A stretch of DNA of 64,000 nt from an uncultured Paracoccaceae bacterium (GCA_947494445.1 CANLVD010000001.1:496001-560000); one strand, 5' to 3'; positions 50,803 through 60,369 are shown, numbered from the stretch's first letter. Notes: a model not told the origin generated them from the sequence alone. Numbers and translations are program-made.

Positions 50803-52806
50803 ATGGCGCGTAAATCACGGGGCAAGACCCCGCAGGCTCGGCGTTTGGGGCTTTTTGAACGGATGCTGAGATGGACCTTCGGGAAAGTCTTCGGACTGAT
50901 CTGGTGGATCGGGTTGCGCACGGCCGTGCTCTTGGGCCTGACGCTGGGCGGGGCCACCTTGTACTACTATGCAAAGCTTCCCCCGATGGAGGAGCTTCTG
51001 GACGGTCGCGAAGGCGGCTCGGTCACACTTCTGGATCGCAACAGCGACGTGTTTGCTTGGCGTGGCCAACAGTATCAGGGCGTCCGCACCGAAACCGCAT
51101 CGCCCCATCTGGTCAACGCCGTTGTCGCGACCGAGGACCGCCGCTTCTTCTCGCATTTCGGGGTGGATCCGAAGGGCATCGCCCGGGCCATGACCCAGAA
51201 CATCAAGGCCGGACGGCTGGTTCAGGGCGGCTCGACCATCACCCAGCAGGTTGCCAAGAACGTTTTCTTCGATAACTCCCGCACGTTGGAACGCAAGTTG
51301 AAGGAAATCCCGGCGGCGTTGGCGATGGAGATCAAGTATGAGAAGAACGACATTCTGTCGATCTATCTCAACCGCGCCTATCTGGGAGCAGGTGCGCAAG
51401 GGTTCGAGGCCGCGGCGCAGCGCTATTTCAACAAATCAGCGCGCGAAGTGAACCCGGCTGAGGCAGCGATGCTTGCGGGTCTTCTGAAAGCCCCGTCGCG
51501 CTATGCCCCGACAACCAATCTGGCCGCCGCACAAGGGCGTGCGGATGTGATTGTCGGGCTTATGCAGGATCAGGGCAAGCTGACCCGGGTCGAGGCTGAT
51601 CTGGCCCGCGCGCAACCTGCGGCACTGTCGCGGGCAGCCAACCAGAAGGCCGGCGGGTTCTTTGCTGATTGGGTGATGGAGGCGGGACCTGCGTTTCTGA
51701 CCAAGTCCACGTCAGAAGATGTCCAGATTTCCACTACCTTTGATCGCCGTATCCAACGCGCCGCCGAAGAGGCGCTGGATTTCGTGTTTGAGACCAAGGT
51801 TCGCGAAGGTTCCAAAGCACAGGCCGCGATTGTCGTGATGTCACCAGATGGTGCCGTGCGCGCCATGGTAGGTGGGCGTGACGTCGGGCGCACACCGGGG
51901 CAGTTCAACCGCGCGGTGCAGGCGCTGCGCCAGCCGGGCTCTGCTTTTAAGACGCTGGTCTATGCTGCCGGACTTGAGACGGGCATGCAGCCATTTGATA
52001 CGTTTTACGATGCCCCGATCAAGCTTGAGGTCGCAGGGTCCGGAACATGGGAGCCGAAGAACTACACCCGGGATTTCAAAGGTGAGGTCACCCTGACCGA
52101 GGCCTTCCGCCAGTCGATCAACACGGTTGCCGTCAAGGTCTCCGAGCGGGTGGGCCGCGAACGGGTCCGCGCGCTGGCCATGGATTTTGGCGTCACCACA
52201 GAGCTGGCCAACGGCCCCGCTCTGGCGCTTGGTGTATCCGAGACGACCCTGCTGCAGTTGACAGGGGCCTATGCGGGCATTCTGAATGGTGGGCGGCGGT
52301 CGCTGCCTTATGGGATGCTTGAGTTGAAGCTGAAAGGCGACAATTCGGTGATCATGGGCGCAGACAGACAAGCACCGGTGCGGGTCATGGACGAACGCGC
52401 CGCTGGCCATCTGGTCTACATGATGCGCCGCGCGGTCGAGGACGGTACCGGCACACGCTCAATCCTGCCCGGCCGTCCATCTGCGGGCAAAACCGGAACG
52501 ACCCAAGCCGCGCGCGATGCCTGGTTTATCGGCTTTACAGGTGACTACGTGGCGGGTGTCTGGATGGGCTATGATGACAACACGCCGCTGAAAGGCGTGA
52601 CCGGCGGAGGTCTTCCTGCGGACATCTGGCGTGAAACGATGTTGCGCGTCCACGAAGGCCTGCCGGTGTCGCCTTTGCCCGAGATCGTGCCCGAACAACC
52701 GCGCGTTCTGGCGCAGAACACTCCGCAAAGCCCTTCAGGTAACGATGACGATGTGGCGCGCAACATACTGCAAAGCGTGCTGCGCGGGATTTTCGGAAAC
52801 AACTGA
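50803..52806 (+). CDS. Class A penicillin-binding protein (PBP1A family)
   Basis: 667 residues from ATG 50803. A basic N-terminus and one membrane anchor (about 35-58) lead to the glycosyltransferase domain (about 90-260: ATEDRRFFSHFGVDPKGIARA, GGSTITQQVAKN, LNRAYLGAGAQGFEAAAQRYF) and the transpeptidase domain (about 310-620: active-site Ser in GSAFK, SIN in RQSINTVA, KTG in GKTGTTQAARDAWFIGF). It polymerises and cross-links peptidoglycan. It has no OB or other insert between domains. Converges on mlaC. Confidence 0.93.
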   Translation: MARKSRGKTPQARRLGLFERMLRWTFGKVFGLIWWIGLRTAVLLGLTLGGATLYYYAKLPPMEELLDGREGGSVTLLDRNSDVFAWRGQQYQGVRTETASPHLVNAVVATEDRRFFSHFGVDPKGIARAMTQNIKAGRLVQGGSTITQQVAKNVFFDNSRTLERKLKEIPAALAMEIKYEKNDILSIYLNRAYLGAGAQGFEAAAQRYFNKSAREVNPAEAAMLAGLLKAPSRYAPTTNLAAAQGRADVIVGLMQDQGKLTRVEADLARAQPAALSRAANQKAGGFFADWVMEAGPAFLTKSTSEDVQISTTFDRRIQRAAEEALDFVFETKVREGSKAQAAIVVMSPDGAVRAMVGGRDVGRTPGQFNRAVQALRQPGSAFKTLVYAAGLETGMQPFDTFYDAPIKLEVAGSGTWEPKNYTRDFKGEVTLTEAFRQSINTVAVKVSERVGRERVRALAMDFGVTTELANGPALALGVSETTLLQLTGAYAGILNGGRRSLPYGMLELKLKGDNSVIMGADRQAPVRVMDERAAGHLVYMMRRAVEDGTGTRSILPGRPSAGKTGTTQAARDAWFIGFTGDYVAGVWMGYDDNTPLKGVTGGGLPADIWRETMLRVHEGLPVSPLPEIVPEQPRVLAQNTPQSPSGNDDDVARNILQSVLRGIFGNN

Positions 52807-52814
52807 GGTCCGGT

Positions 52815-53429
52815 TCAGCCGCGGGTGTTGAGATCCGCGATCAGCTTGTCCAGATCGCCACGGTTCTTCGACAGGATCGCCTGCACTTCAGAGCGTTCGG
52901 TGCTGAGCATCGAGACGCCTTCGATATAGAGGTTGATCATCAGGCTTTTACCGGAACGGTCCGACACATGCCAGGACACGTCAATTGGCGCGGATTTGCC
53001 TGTGGAAAACAGCGATGAGACAACAACGCCCTTCTTGCCCTGATCGGAGGTTTTGGTCACCTCGATCTTGGCGCCGCGATAAGCGTTGAACTGCTTGCCG
53101 TACTTGCGCGACAGATACCCCTCAAACGCCGAGGTGAAAGCCGTTTTCTGGCCGTTGCTTGCCTGACGCCATGGTGCTCCCAATACAGAGCGGGCGATGA
53201 AATCCACATCGGCATGCGTGCGGAACATCGACTGGAAATCCTTCAGCGCTGCCGCTTCGGACTTGCCGGAGCCCAGAATGGCAGAGACGTCGGCCGAGAT
53301 TTTCTTGACCAAACTGGTGGCATTGCTTGCGGCATCGGCGCGCGCAAGCGGTGTGGTGGCAACCAATGCGCCTGCGGCCATCAGGCCGAGCAAGGCGCGG
53401 CGGGAGACAAGATCAGTTGTCGAAGGCAA
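52815..53429 (-). CDS. mlaC: Phospholipid-binding protein MlaC
   Basis: 204 residues. The signal contains SRRALLGLMAAGALVATTPLARA, with a twin-arginine motif. The Ttg2D/MlaC fold follows (about 35-200), with VDFIARSVLGAPWRQASNGQKTAFTSAFEGYLSRKYG, VVSSLF, IDVSWHVSDRSGKSLMINLYIEGVSMLSTERSEVQAIL. It carries lipids between the outer-membrane MlaA and the inner-membrane MlaFEDB, which is not in the window. The first 17 bases overlap the end of mlaA. Confidence 0.93.
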   Translation of the reverse strand: MPSTTDLVSRRALLGLMAAGALVATTPLARADAASNATSLVKKISADVSAILGSGKSEAAALKDFQSMFRTHADVDFIARSVLGAPWRQASNGQKTAFTSAFEGYLSRKYGKQFNAYRGAKIEVTKTSDQGKKGVVVSSLFSTGKSAPIDVSWHVSDRSGKSLMINLYIEGVSMLSTERSEVQAILSKNRGDLDKLIADLNTRG

Positions 53430-54147
53430 AGGGATCCTCCAGTTCTTCCAAATTGGGCCCGTCTGTCAGCTGTGCAGCCTTGTTTTGCAGATAGGCAATG
53501 CGTTGTGCGGTGTAACTGTCAGCGCTTTGATAGAGCAGCGCGTCGATGACTGTGCGGAACTCGTAACGCTGGTTGATAAGGTCTACGATCCGAACGCCAT
53601 AATATGCGGTTTGGGCGTCGCCCTCCACAATGTTGCCAACCGGATCAATGGCGAAATCCACCACCTTGCCTGCCAGATCACGTTCCGAACTTGGCCCCAG
53701 AGCGATCAGTTCGATATAAGCGCCTTCAGGAACACCCCAAAGCGCCAGCGTCTCGCCAAAATCAGTGTCCCGGGCAAAAAGGCCCGCATCGGCCGCAGGA
53801 TCCCTCAACCCACCAAGACCAAGCGTGGAGTTCATGGCAAAGCGAAAAAACGTCTCGCCTGCATCAGCCGCATCACCTTGCAGCACATGATTGAAGAACT
53901 TGCCCGGCAGGCTGGCGTTTGAAGCAAAGTTGCTGATCGACGTGCGCGGATATTCAGGAACGACCGTGCCATAGGCATTGGACGCAGGCCGAACCACAGC
54001 AGTGTCCAACGCCTTGTTCACGGCATGAACCTTGCGGTTGAACCCTTCATAGGGGTCATCAGACGCAGCGCCTGTCCCCCCGGTATCGGAGCATGCGGCA
54101 AGGAGCGCAACAACAGACAATATGGACAGGGTTTTAAGCAGGGACAT
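53413..54147 (-). CDS. mlaA: Outer-membrane lipoprotein MlaA (VacJ)
   Basis: 244 residues. Lipobox LLAAC places the lipidated Cys at 19. DDPYEGFNRKVHAVNKALDTAVVRPASNAYGTVVPEYPRTSISNFASNASLPGKFFNHVLQGD, RFAMNSTLGLGGLRDPAADAGL and DFGETLALWGVPEGAYIELIALGPSSERDLAGKVVDFAIDP are diagnostic. It removes misplaced phospholipid from the outer leaflet and passes it to MlaC, encoded by the overlapping next gene. Confidence 0.95.
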   Translation of the reverse strand: MSLLKTLSILSVVALLAACSDTGGTGAASDDPYEGFNRKVHAVNKALDTAVVRPASNAYGTVVPEYPRTSISNFASNASLPGKFFNHVLQGDAADAGETFFRFAMNSTLGLGGLRDPAADAGLFARDTDFGETLALWGVPEGAYIELIALGPSSERDLAGKVVDFAIDPVGNIVEGDAQTAYYGVRIVDLINQRYEFRTVIDALLYQSADSYTAQRIAYLQNKAAQLTDGPNLEELEDPFAFDN

Positions 54148-54331
54148 CGGCTTCTCTTAAATTTAAGCTCGGCATATAACATCGAATGCGGCGGATACCA
54201 GTGGGTGATACAGGATTGTGCGACGTAAGTCACAAATTGACAAACTCTTGCCAAACAAACAGTAACTAACGTGGTAAACAGTCCGGTGTTGGCCGACGAT
54301 GTCGGGCTAAGGCCTTGGTACAGGTGATAAA

Positions 54332-56125
54332 TTGGCACAGAATCAACGCGGCAAAGAAGAGTTACAACAGGCTTTGTCCAAGGGCAGAGGCCTGTTCCTG
54401 TCGATCGGTATATTCAGCGTTTTCGTTAACTTGCTGATGCTGACCGGTCCATTGTTCATGTTGCAGGTCTATGACCGCGTGCTTGGCTCCCGCTCGGAAG
54501 AGACTTTGGCGGCCATGTTTATTCTTGTCGGTCTGCTCTACGCGATGATGGGTCTTCTCGACTACGCCCGTGGCCGAGTTGCGGCGCGCATTGGTGCGTC
54601 ATTCCAAAATACACTCGACAATCGGGTGTTCGAGGCGGTTTTGCGCCGATCTGTGTTGCCGGATGAACGCAGCAAGCCGAACTCGGGCCTGAAAGACCTT
54701 GAAGCCGTGCAGCGCTTCATGTCCGCGCCTGTTCTGTTTGCGCTTTTTGATATGCCTTGGGCCCCGATTTTCATCGCCGGTATCTTCATCTTCCACCCAC
54801 TGCTGGGCACTGTCTCGCTGATCGGTGGTCTGGTGCTGGTCACGCTGACGATCATCAACCAGCTCATGACCCGCAAACCGGTGGGGGAGGCCAATCAGGC
54901 CTCGGCACATGCCGATGCGCTGGCCGAACAAATGCGTGAGGAAAGTGAAGTCATTCAGGGCATGGGCATGCGCCCGGCTGTGATCAAGCGCTGGGCATCT
55001 GTGCGCGAGAAGGCGCTGGAAAGCCAGATCTCCTCGGCTGACCGCACCGGCACCTTCACGACCATGTCCAAGACTTTCCGGTTCTTCCTGCAATCCGCAA
55101 TCCTCGCGGTCGGTGCCTATCTGGTGCTGCAGGGAGAGGTCACAGCGGGTGCGATGATTGCCGCGTCCATCCTGTTGGGGCGGGCGCTCGCACCAGTTGA
55201 ACAGGCCATCGGAGGCTGGCCGCTTTTCCAGCGTGCGCGTGGCGGGTGGGAGGCGCTCAATGAGTTGCTTTCGACCACACCGGAAGAGCAGAATCGCACG
55301 CCACTTCCGCGGCCCCGCGCCATTCTGGACGTACAGCAGATCAATGTCGTGCCACCCGGTGAGCAGATTGCCACCCTGCGTGCGCTGAGTTTCCAACTTG
55401 AGCCGGGACAGGCGCTTGGCGTCATCGGCCCCTCAGCCGCAGGCAAGTCGACACTGGCCCGTGTGCTGACCGGCATCTGGCGTCCAGCTTCCGGCAAGGT
55501 GCGCCTTGATGGCGCCGCGCTGGAGCAATACAGCCACGCCGATCTGGGACTGCACATCGGGTATCTGCCGCAGGATGTGCATCTCTTTGGTGCAACAGTG
55601 GCCGAGAACATCGCCCGCCTGCAGGAGCCCGATCCGCAAAAAGTCGTGGCCGCTGCCAAGAAGGCGGGCGCACATGAGATGATCCTCAAGCTGCCCTCGG
55701 GCTATGACACGCTGATCCACCCCGGTGGCGGACGTTTGTCTGGCGGCCAGAAGCAGCGCATTGGCCTTGCCCGGGCGATTTATGGCGATCCGGTCCTGCT
55801 GGTGCTGGATGAGCCGAACTCCAACCTCGATTCCCAGGGTGCCAAGGCGCTGAACGCTGCGATCAAGGGTATGAAAGCCGAAGGCAAATCTGTGATCATC
55901 ATGGCGCATCGTCCTTCGGGCATTGCCGAATGCGATCTGATCATGGTGATGGAAAACGGCATGCGCAAAGCCTTCGGGCCACGGGATGAGGTGCTCAAGG
56001 AACAGTTGCAGAACTATCAGCAGGTTGCCGCGGCTGTCGGTGCGAAGGCCGCACCCAAGCCAGTGGGCAGCGTCGAGCCGATGGTGCTGACCAAGCCGCC
56101 CGTTGCGGCGCAAGGGGAGAAGTGA
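54332..56125 (+). CDS. Type I secretion ABC transporter (PrtD-type permease/ATPase)
   Basis: 597 residues. Six membrane segments in the first 320 residues, then the ATPase (about 345-570) with Walker A GPSAAGKST, signature LSGGQKQRIGLARA, Walker B LLVLDEPNSNLD and switch His in IIMAHRP. No C39 peptidase domain, so it is the PrtD (TIGR01842) rather than bacteriocin type. Start TTG 54332 is taken because no ATG suits the conserved start GLFLSIGIFSVFVNLLMLTGPLFMLQVYDRVL. It powers export of an RTX-type protein; no substrate gene or TolC gene is nearby. Confidence 0.92.
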   Translation: MAQNQRGKEELQQALSKGRGLFLSIGIFSVFVNLLMLTGPLFMLQVYDRVLGSRSEETLAAMFILVGLLYAMMGLLDYARGRVAARIGASFQNTLDNRVFEAVLRRSVLPDERSKPNSGLKDLEAVQRFMSAPVLFALFDMPWAPIFIAGIFIFHPLLGTVSLIGGLVLVTLTIINQLMTRKPVGEANQASAHADALAEQMREESEVIQGMGMRPAVIKRWASVREKALESQISSADRTGTFTTMSKTFRFFLQSAILAVGAYLVLQGEVTAGAMIAASILLGRALAPVEQAIGGWPLFQRARGGWEALNELLSTTPEEQNRTPLPRPRAILDVQQINVVPPGEQIATLRALSFQLEPGQALGVIGPSAAGKSTLARVLTGIWRPASGKVRLDGAALEQYSHADLGLHIGYLPQDVHLFGATVAENIARLQEPDPQKVVAAAKKAGAHEMILKLPSGYDTLIHPGGGRLSGGQKQRIGLARAIYGDPVLLVLDEPNSNLDSQGAKALNAAIKGMKAEGKSVIIMAHRPSGIAECDLIMVMENGMRKAFGPRDEVLKEQLQNYQQVAAAVGAKAAPKPVGSVEPMVLTKPPVAAQGEK

Positions 56126-56127
56126 CA

Positions 56128-57435
56128 ATGGCCGGTGGATCCATGGGACGCTGGAGCGCGCGCAAACAGCTTGTGGTCGGATTTGGCACTTTGGTCGTGC
56201 TGGTGCTGGGCATGGGAAGCTGGTCGATCCTGACCAACATCGCGGGTGCGATTGTCGCCCCCGGCATGATCGAGGTCGAGGGCAATCGTCAGGTTGTCCA
56301 GCATCCCGACGGCGGCGTGGTTGGCGCAATCAACGTCAATGATGGTGACATGGTTCAGGCAGGTGATGTGCTGATCCAGTTTGACGACAAGCTGCTGCGC
56401 TCGGAACTGGCGATTGTTGAAGGCCAGCTGTTCGAGCTTGGCGCCCGCCGCGGTCGTTTGGTGGCCGAACGTGATGGTGCCGATGAGATCGAATTTGATT
56501 TCGAGCTTCTGGAGCAGGCCCAGTTGCGCCCTGATGTGAAGGACATCGTCGAGGGACAGGAGCGCCTGTTTCACGCCCGCCGCAAAACCCGTTCGGAAGA
56601 GATCGAACAGCTGGGTGAGCGCAAGATCCAGATCGGCAACCAGATCGCGGGGGCCACAGCCCAACTTGACGGTCTGACCGAACAGCTTGAGTTGCTTGAG
56701 GTCGAACTGGCTGATCAGCAATCGCTGCTCGACAAGGGTCTGGCACAGGCTGGTCGTGTTCTGGCCTTGCAACGTGAACGTGCCGGCATCGGCGGTTCGG
56801 TCGGAGAGTTGCAGGCCAGCATCGCCGAAAGCCGTGGCCGGATTGCCGAGACGGAGATCGAGATTCTGCGACTGGACAGCACCTTGCGCGAAGAAGCGAT
56901 CACAACGCTCCGCGATCTGCAATACCGTGAGATCGAATTGCGAGAAAGACGTCTGTCTGCACTTGAAACGCTCTCGCGTCTGGACATTCGTGCGCCGGTC
57001 TCAGGGTTGGTTTATGGCCGCACAGTGCATGCGTTGCGCTCGGTCGTGCGGCCTGCTGATCCGGTGATGTATATCGTACCTCAGGATGACAGGCTGGTGA
57101 TCAACAGCCGGGTCGAGACGATTCACATCGATCAGGTTCATATCGGGCAGGAAGCCATTCTGCGCTTTTCTGCGTTCGATCAGCGTCAGACACCGGAACT
57201 GACTGGTGTGGTCCAGCGGGTCTCGGCCGACGTTCTGACCGATGAGGTAACCGGACAGTCCTACTATGAGGCGCAGATCCAACCCATTGATGGCGAGCTT
57301 GCCAAGCTGGGCGATGTGGTGCTCGTACCCGGTATGCCGGTGGAGGCCTTCGTGAAAACAGGAGACCGGACACCGCTGAACTATCTGCTCAAGCCACTGA
57401 CCGATTACTTCTCCAAGGCTTTCCGCGAAACCTGA
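56128..57435 (+). CDS. HlyD-family type I secretion membrane-fusion protein
   Basis: 435 residues from ATG 56128 (GGGGAGAAG upstream), two bases after the ABC stop. One membrane anchor (about 15-38), a lipoyl-like half (GMIEVEGNRQVVQHPDGGVVGAINVNDGDMVQAGDVLIQFDD), a long coiled coil (about 90-285), the second lipoyl half RLDIRAPVSGLVYG and a beta-barrel end (VLVPGMPVEAFVKTGDRTPLNYLLKPLTDYF). It matches TIGR01843. It bridges the ABC protein to an outer-membrane channel. Confidence 0.93.
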   Translation: MAGGSMGRWSARKQLVVGFGTLVVLVLGMGSWSILTNIAGAIVAPGMIEVEGNRQVVQHPDGGVVGAINVNDGDMVQAGDVLIQFDDKLLRSELAIVEGQLFELGARRGRLVAERDGADEIEFDFELLEQAQLRPDVKDIVEGQERLFHARRKTRSEEIEQLGERKIQIGNQIAGATAQLDGLTEQLELLEVELADQQSLLDKGLAQAGRVLALQRERAGIGGSVGELQASIAESRGRIAETEIEILRLDSTLREEAITTLRDLQYREIELRERRLSALETLSRLDIRAPVSGLVYGRTVHALRSVVRPADPVMYIVPQDDRLVINSRVETIHIDQVHIGQEAILRFSAFDQRQTPELTGVVQRVSADVLTDEVTGQSYYEAQIQPIDGELAKLGDVVLVPGMPVEAFVKTGDRTPLNYLLKPLTDYFSKAFRET

Positions 57436-57440
57436 GCTTC

Positions 57441-57460
57441 GCGGGGCCCTCAGGCCCCGC
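57441..57460 (+). terminator. Hairpin after the type I secretion genes
   Basis: GCGGGGCC (57441-57448), loop CTCA, GGCCCCGC (57453-57460): eight GC pairs, six bases after the stop. No T run follows. Confidence 0.6.
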
Positions 57461-57602
57461 GCCCGGCCCAACGGGAGAGGATGCCCTGGCAAGGGCAACC
57501 TGCTCCGGGCGGGAGTGCTTGCGCACAATTTCAGGCTGGCAGCAATCCTCGTGCGGGCCTAGAAAGGGCACAGCCCGTTTTCATCCAGAAGGACCCACGC
57601 CC

Positions 57603-58070
57603 ATGACCGTACCCTCCTACGACAGCCGCCTAGCCGAACTTGGCATCACCCTGACCGATGCACCGGCACCGGCGGCCAATTACGTGCCTTTCGTTCAGGT
57701 TGGCGATCTTGTCTATGTCTCGGGCCAGATCTCCGTCGGGCCTGACGGTCTGGTCATCGGCAAGCTGGGCGCTGATATGGAGGTGGACGCCGGTGCTGCT
57801 GCTGCGCGTCTGTGTGCGATCAACCTGATCACCCAGCTGCGCAACGCCTGTGACGGTGATCTCAGCCGTCTCAAGCGCGTTGTTAAGCTCAATGGCTTCG
57901 TGAACTGCACTCAGGATTTCACGGATCAGCCGAAGGTGATCAACGGAGCATCCAATCTGTTTGTCGAGGTCTTTGGCGAGGCCGGTCGTCATGCCCGCGC
58001 AGCCGTCGGTGCACCCTCACTGCCCTTGGGTGTCGCGGTTGAGGTTGAGGGGATCTTTCAGATTGCCTGA
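57603..58070 (+). CDS. RidA-family protein (YjgH/Rid-like)
   Basis: 155 residues from ATG 57603 (AGAAGGACC upstream); the open frame upstream is non-conserved. FVQVGDLVYVSGQISVGPDGLVIGKLG, the FVNCTQDFTDQPKVINGASNLFVEVFGEAGRHARAAVGAPSLPLGVAVEVEGIFQI block and the conserved Arg in HARAAVG match the family. RidA hydrolyses reactive enamines; this 155-residue, longer-type subgroup is less well characterised. The last eight bases overlap the phosphodiesterase gene. Confidence 0.88.
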   Translation: MTVPSYDSRLAELGITLTDAPAPAANYVPFVQVGDLVYVSGQISVGPDGLVIGKLGADMEVDAGAAAARLCAINLITQLRNACDGDLSRLKRVVKLNGFVNCTQDFTDQPKVINGASNLFVEVFGEAGRHARAAVGAPSLPLGVAVEVEGIFQIA

Positions 58071-58833
58071 CGCGCCGCGGTTACCGGAGGCGTTTTTCAA
58101 GGCCCCTCTCGCCCACCGGGCGCTGCACGACATCCTGCAAGGCCGGGTGGAGAACTCGACCTCGGCTGTGCAGGCAGCGGTCGAGGCTGGCTACGGGATC
58201 GAGATTGACCTGCAACTCTCCGCCGACGGTGAGGCGATGGTGTTTCACGATGATACGCTTGATCGTCTGACGGGTGAGACCGGCCGGGTGCGGACGCGCA
58301 GCACAACCGAGCTGGGGCGCATCCCTCTGGTGGGGTCCATGGACCTGATCCCGACCCTGACCGAAATCCTTGAGATTGTGGCGGGCCAAGTGCCACTCCT
58401 GATCGAGATCAAGGATCAGGATGGAGCGCTCGGACCTGAAACCGGCCAGCTTGAACGCCGTACCTGTGCACTTGTGAAGGACTACAAAGGGCCGGTCGCG
58501 TTGATGTCCTTCAATCCCCATGCGGTCGCGATTTGCGCCCAGGAAGCTCCAAACATTCCGCGTGGTCTGACCACTGAATCCTTCGATGCGGATGACTGGG
58601 GAGTGGACCCAGATCATGCCCGCTGTTTGAGCGAGATGCAGGATCTGGACCGCGTGGGTGCGAGCTTCATTTCTCACGACCACAAGGACCTTGGCTCGAA
58701 CCATGTAGCCCGCGCAAAGGCCACGGGATGCGACGTGCTGTGCTGGACCATCCGCTCGCAAGACCAAGCGGATGCAGCCCTGCGGGTTGCCCGCAACATC
58801 ACCTTTGAGGGATACCGGCCGGCCACCGGTTGA
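58063..58833 (+). CDS. Glycerophosphodiester phosphodiesterase-family protein
   Basis: 256 residues from TTG 58063, which follows GAGGGG and sits within the ridA stop; the frame extends to 57961, but that part overlaps ridA and shows no GDPD features. AHRALHD, ENSTSAVQAAVEAGYGIEIDLQLSADGEAMVFHDDTLDRLTGETG and LIEIKDQDG supply the catalytic His pair and metal ligands (Glu, Asp, Glu). It hydrolyses glycerophosphodiesters to glycerol-3-phosphate. No signal peptide, so cytoplasmic. Confidence 0.85.
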   Translation: MPDAPRLPEAFFKAPLAHRALHDILQGRVENSTSAVQAAVEAGYGIEIDLQLSADGEAMVFHDDTLDRLTGETGRVRTRSTTELGRIPLVGSMDLIPTLTEILEIVAGQVPLLIEIKDQDGALGPETGQLERRTCALVKDYKGPVALMSFNPHAVAICAQEAPNIPRGLTTESFDADDWGVDPDHARCLSEMQDLDRVGASFISHDHKDLGSNHVARAKATGCDVLCWTIRSQDQADAALRVARNITFEGYRPATG

Positions 58834-58897
58834 ACTCCGCGCGCGACGTCCCATACTCAAAGGCTTATACCAACATGCAACAGGACCGACAGGCGAC

Positions 58898-60073
58898 ATG
58901 GACGACGGCGCTGCGATTGAAATCACGGTTCTTGGCAGCCTGCATGAGATCGACGCAGCCGATTGGGATGCCTGCGCGGTTGAGGGCGAGGGCCGCCCGC
59001 TTGATCCCTTCACCACGCACCGCTTCCTGCTGGCGCTTGAGGACAGCGGCTCGGTCGGTACAGGCACCGGCTGGTCGCCCCGGCATCTGGTCGCCCGGAC
59101 CGATGGCATCGTCATTGCCGTCATGCCGCTTTACGCCAAGGGCCATTCTCAGGGCGAATACATCTTCGACCACAACTGGTGCCATGCCTATGAACGCGCA
59201 GGCGGGCGCTATTATCCGAAATTGCAGGCAGCAGTGCCGTTTACACCCGCGACCGGCAGACGGCTTCTGACCCGTCCCGGCTGGGAAGACATGGGACGCA
59301 TCGCGCTGTTGCAGGGGGCGGTGCAACTGACGTCGGAAAACCGTCTGTCATCCTTGCACGTCACCTTCTGCACCGAGGATGAATATGAGGCTGGCGGTCG
59401 AATTGGACTGTTGCAGCGGGTTGGCCAGCAATTCCACTGGGAAAACCATGGCTATGCGGATTTCGACGGGTTTCTGAGCGCTCTGTCATCCCGCAAGCGT
59501 AAGAACATAAGAAAGGAGCGCGCGCGTGCGCAGGACTTCGGCGGGATGATCCACTGTTTCACCGGCGACAAGATCGAGACCGAGCATTGGGAGGCCTTCT
59601 GGCAGTTCTATCAGGACACCGGGGCGCGCAAATGGGGCACGCCTTATCTGACCCGCCGGTTCTTTGACATCGCACAGGATCGTCTGCGAGACGACATCCT
59701 TCTGGTGCTGGCCGAGCGGGAGGGCCACTGGGTGGCCGGTGCCATGAACCTGATCGGAGCCGAGACGCTTTACGGTCGCTATTGGGGCTGCGTTGAAGAT
59801 CACCCCTGTCTGCACTTCGAGTTGTGTTACTATCAGGCGATTGACTATGCTATTGCCAATGGCATGGACCGGGTCGAGGCGGGTGCGCAAGGCGAACACA
59901 AGCTGGCGCGTGGCTATCTGCCCAGCCCGGTCTATTCGCTGCACTGGCTGGCCGAGGAAAGCTTTCAGAAAGCTGTTGGTGACTATCTGGAGGCTGAGCG
60001 GAACACCGTGGATGAAGAGATCGAAATTCTCACCTCTTACGGACCGTTTCGAAACACAAAAGGAGAGGCATGA
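58898..60073 (+). CDS. FemAB-like GNAT-family protein (PF04339)
   Basis: 391 residues from ATG 58898 (weak AGGCG site). Tandem GNAT halves typical of PF04339 (formerly DUF482): PFTTHRFLLALEDSGSVGTGTGWSPRHLV, YAKGHSQGEYIFDHNWCHAYERAGGRYYPKLQAAVPFTPATGRRLL, LSSRKRKNIRKERARA, and the C-terminal WVAGAMNLIGAETLYGRYWGCVEDHPCLHFELCYYQAIDYAIANGMDRVEAGAQGEHKLARGYLP. The reaction is unknown; FemAB relatives transfer aminoacyl groups. Stop overlaps phhB start. Confidence 0.88.
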   Translation: MDDGAAIEITVLGSLHEIDAADWDACAVEGEGRPLDPFTTHRFLLALEDSGSVGTGTGWSPRHLVARTDGIVIAVMPLYAKGHSQGEYIFDHNWCHAYERAGGRYYPKLQAAVPFTPATGRRLLTRPGWEDMGRIALLQGAVQLTSENRLSSLHVTFCTEDEYEAGGRIGLLQRVGQQFHWENHGYADFDGFLSALSSRKRKNIRKERARAQDFGGMIHCFTGDKIETEHWEAFWQFYQDTGARKWGTPYLTRRFFDIAQDRLRDDILLVLAEREGHWVAGAMNLIGAETLYGRYWGCVEDHPCLHFELCYYQAIDYAIANGMDRVEAGAQGEHKLARGYLPSPVYSLHWLAEESFQKAVGDYLEAERNTVDEEIEILTSYGPFRNTKGEA

Positions 60074-60369
60074 TGGCGACACCGCTTACTCAGGAACAGC
60101 GCGACGGAGAGTTGCAGGAGCTTGTAAAGAAGGGCTGGGCGGTCAGTTCCAACGGCGACTGGATCGAAAAGACCTTCAAGTTCGGGGATTTCCGCGCCGC
60201 CATCGACTGGATGGTCCGCCTTGTGCCGGTGTGCGAAGAGATGGACCACCATCCGGAATGGAAGAATGTCTACAGCCGGGTTGAGGTGGTTCTGACCACC
60301 CATGATCTGGGCAGCCTGTCAAATTACGACCTGTATCTGGCCCAGTCGATGGAGGAGATCGCGGGCTGA
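60070..60369 (+). CDS. phhB: 4a-hydroxytetrahydrobiopterin dehydratase (pterin-4a-carbinolamine dehydratase)
   Basis: 99 residues. The PCD signature MDHHPEWKNVYSRVEVVLTTHDLGSLSNYD holds the catalytic His-His and the later His and Asp. It regenerates the pterin cofactor of aromatic amino-acid hydroxylases. Two starts compete: ATG 60070 and ATG 60073, with AGGAGA just upstream. No phenylalanine hydroxylase gene is in the window; PCD may instead serve pterin repair. Convergent with the peroxiredoxin. Confidence 0.9.
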   Translation: MMATPLTQEQRDGELQELVKKGWAVSSNGDWIEKTFKFGDFRAAIDWMVRLVPVCEEMDHHPEWKNVYSRVEVVLTTHDLGSLSNYDLYLAQSMEEIAG

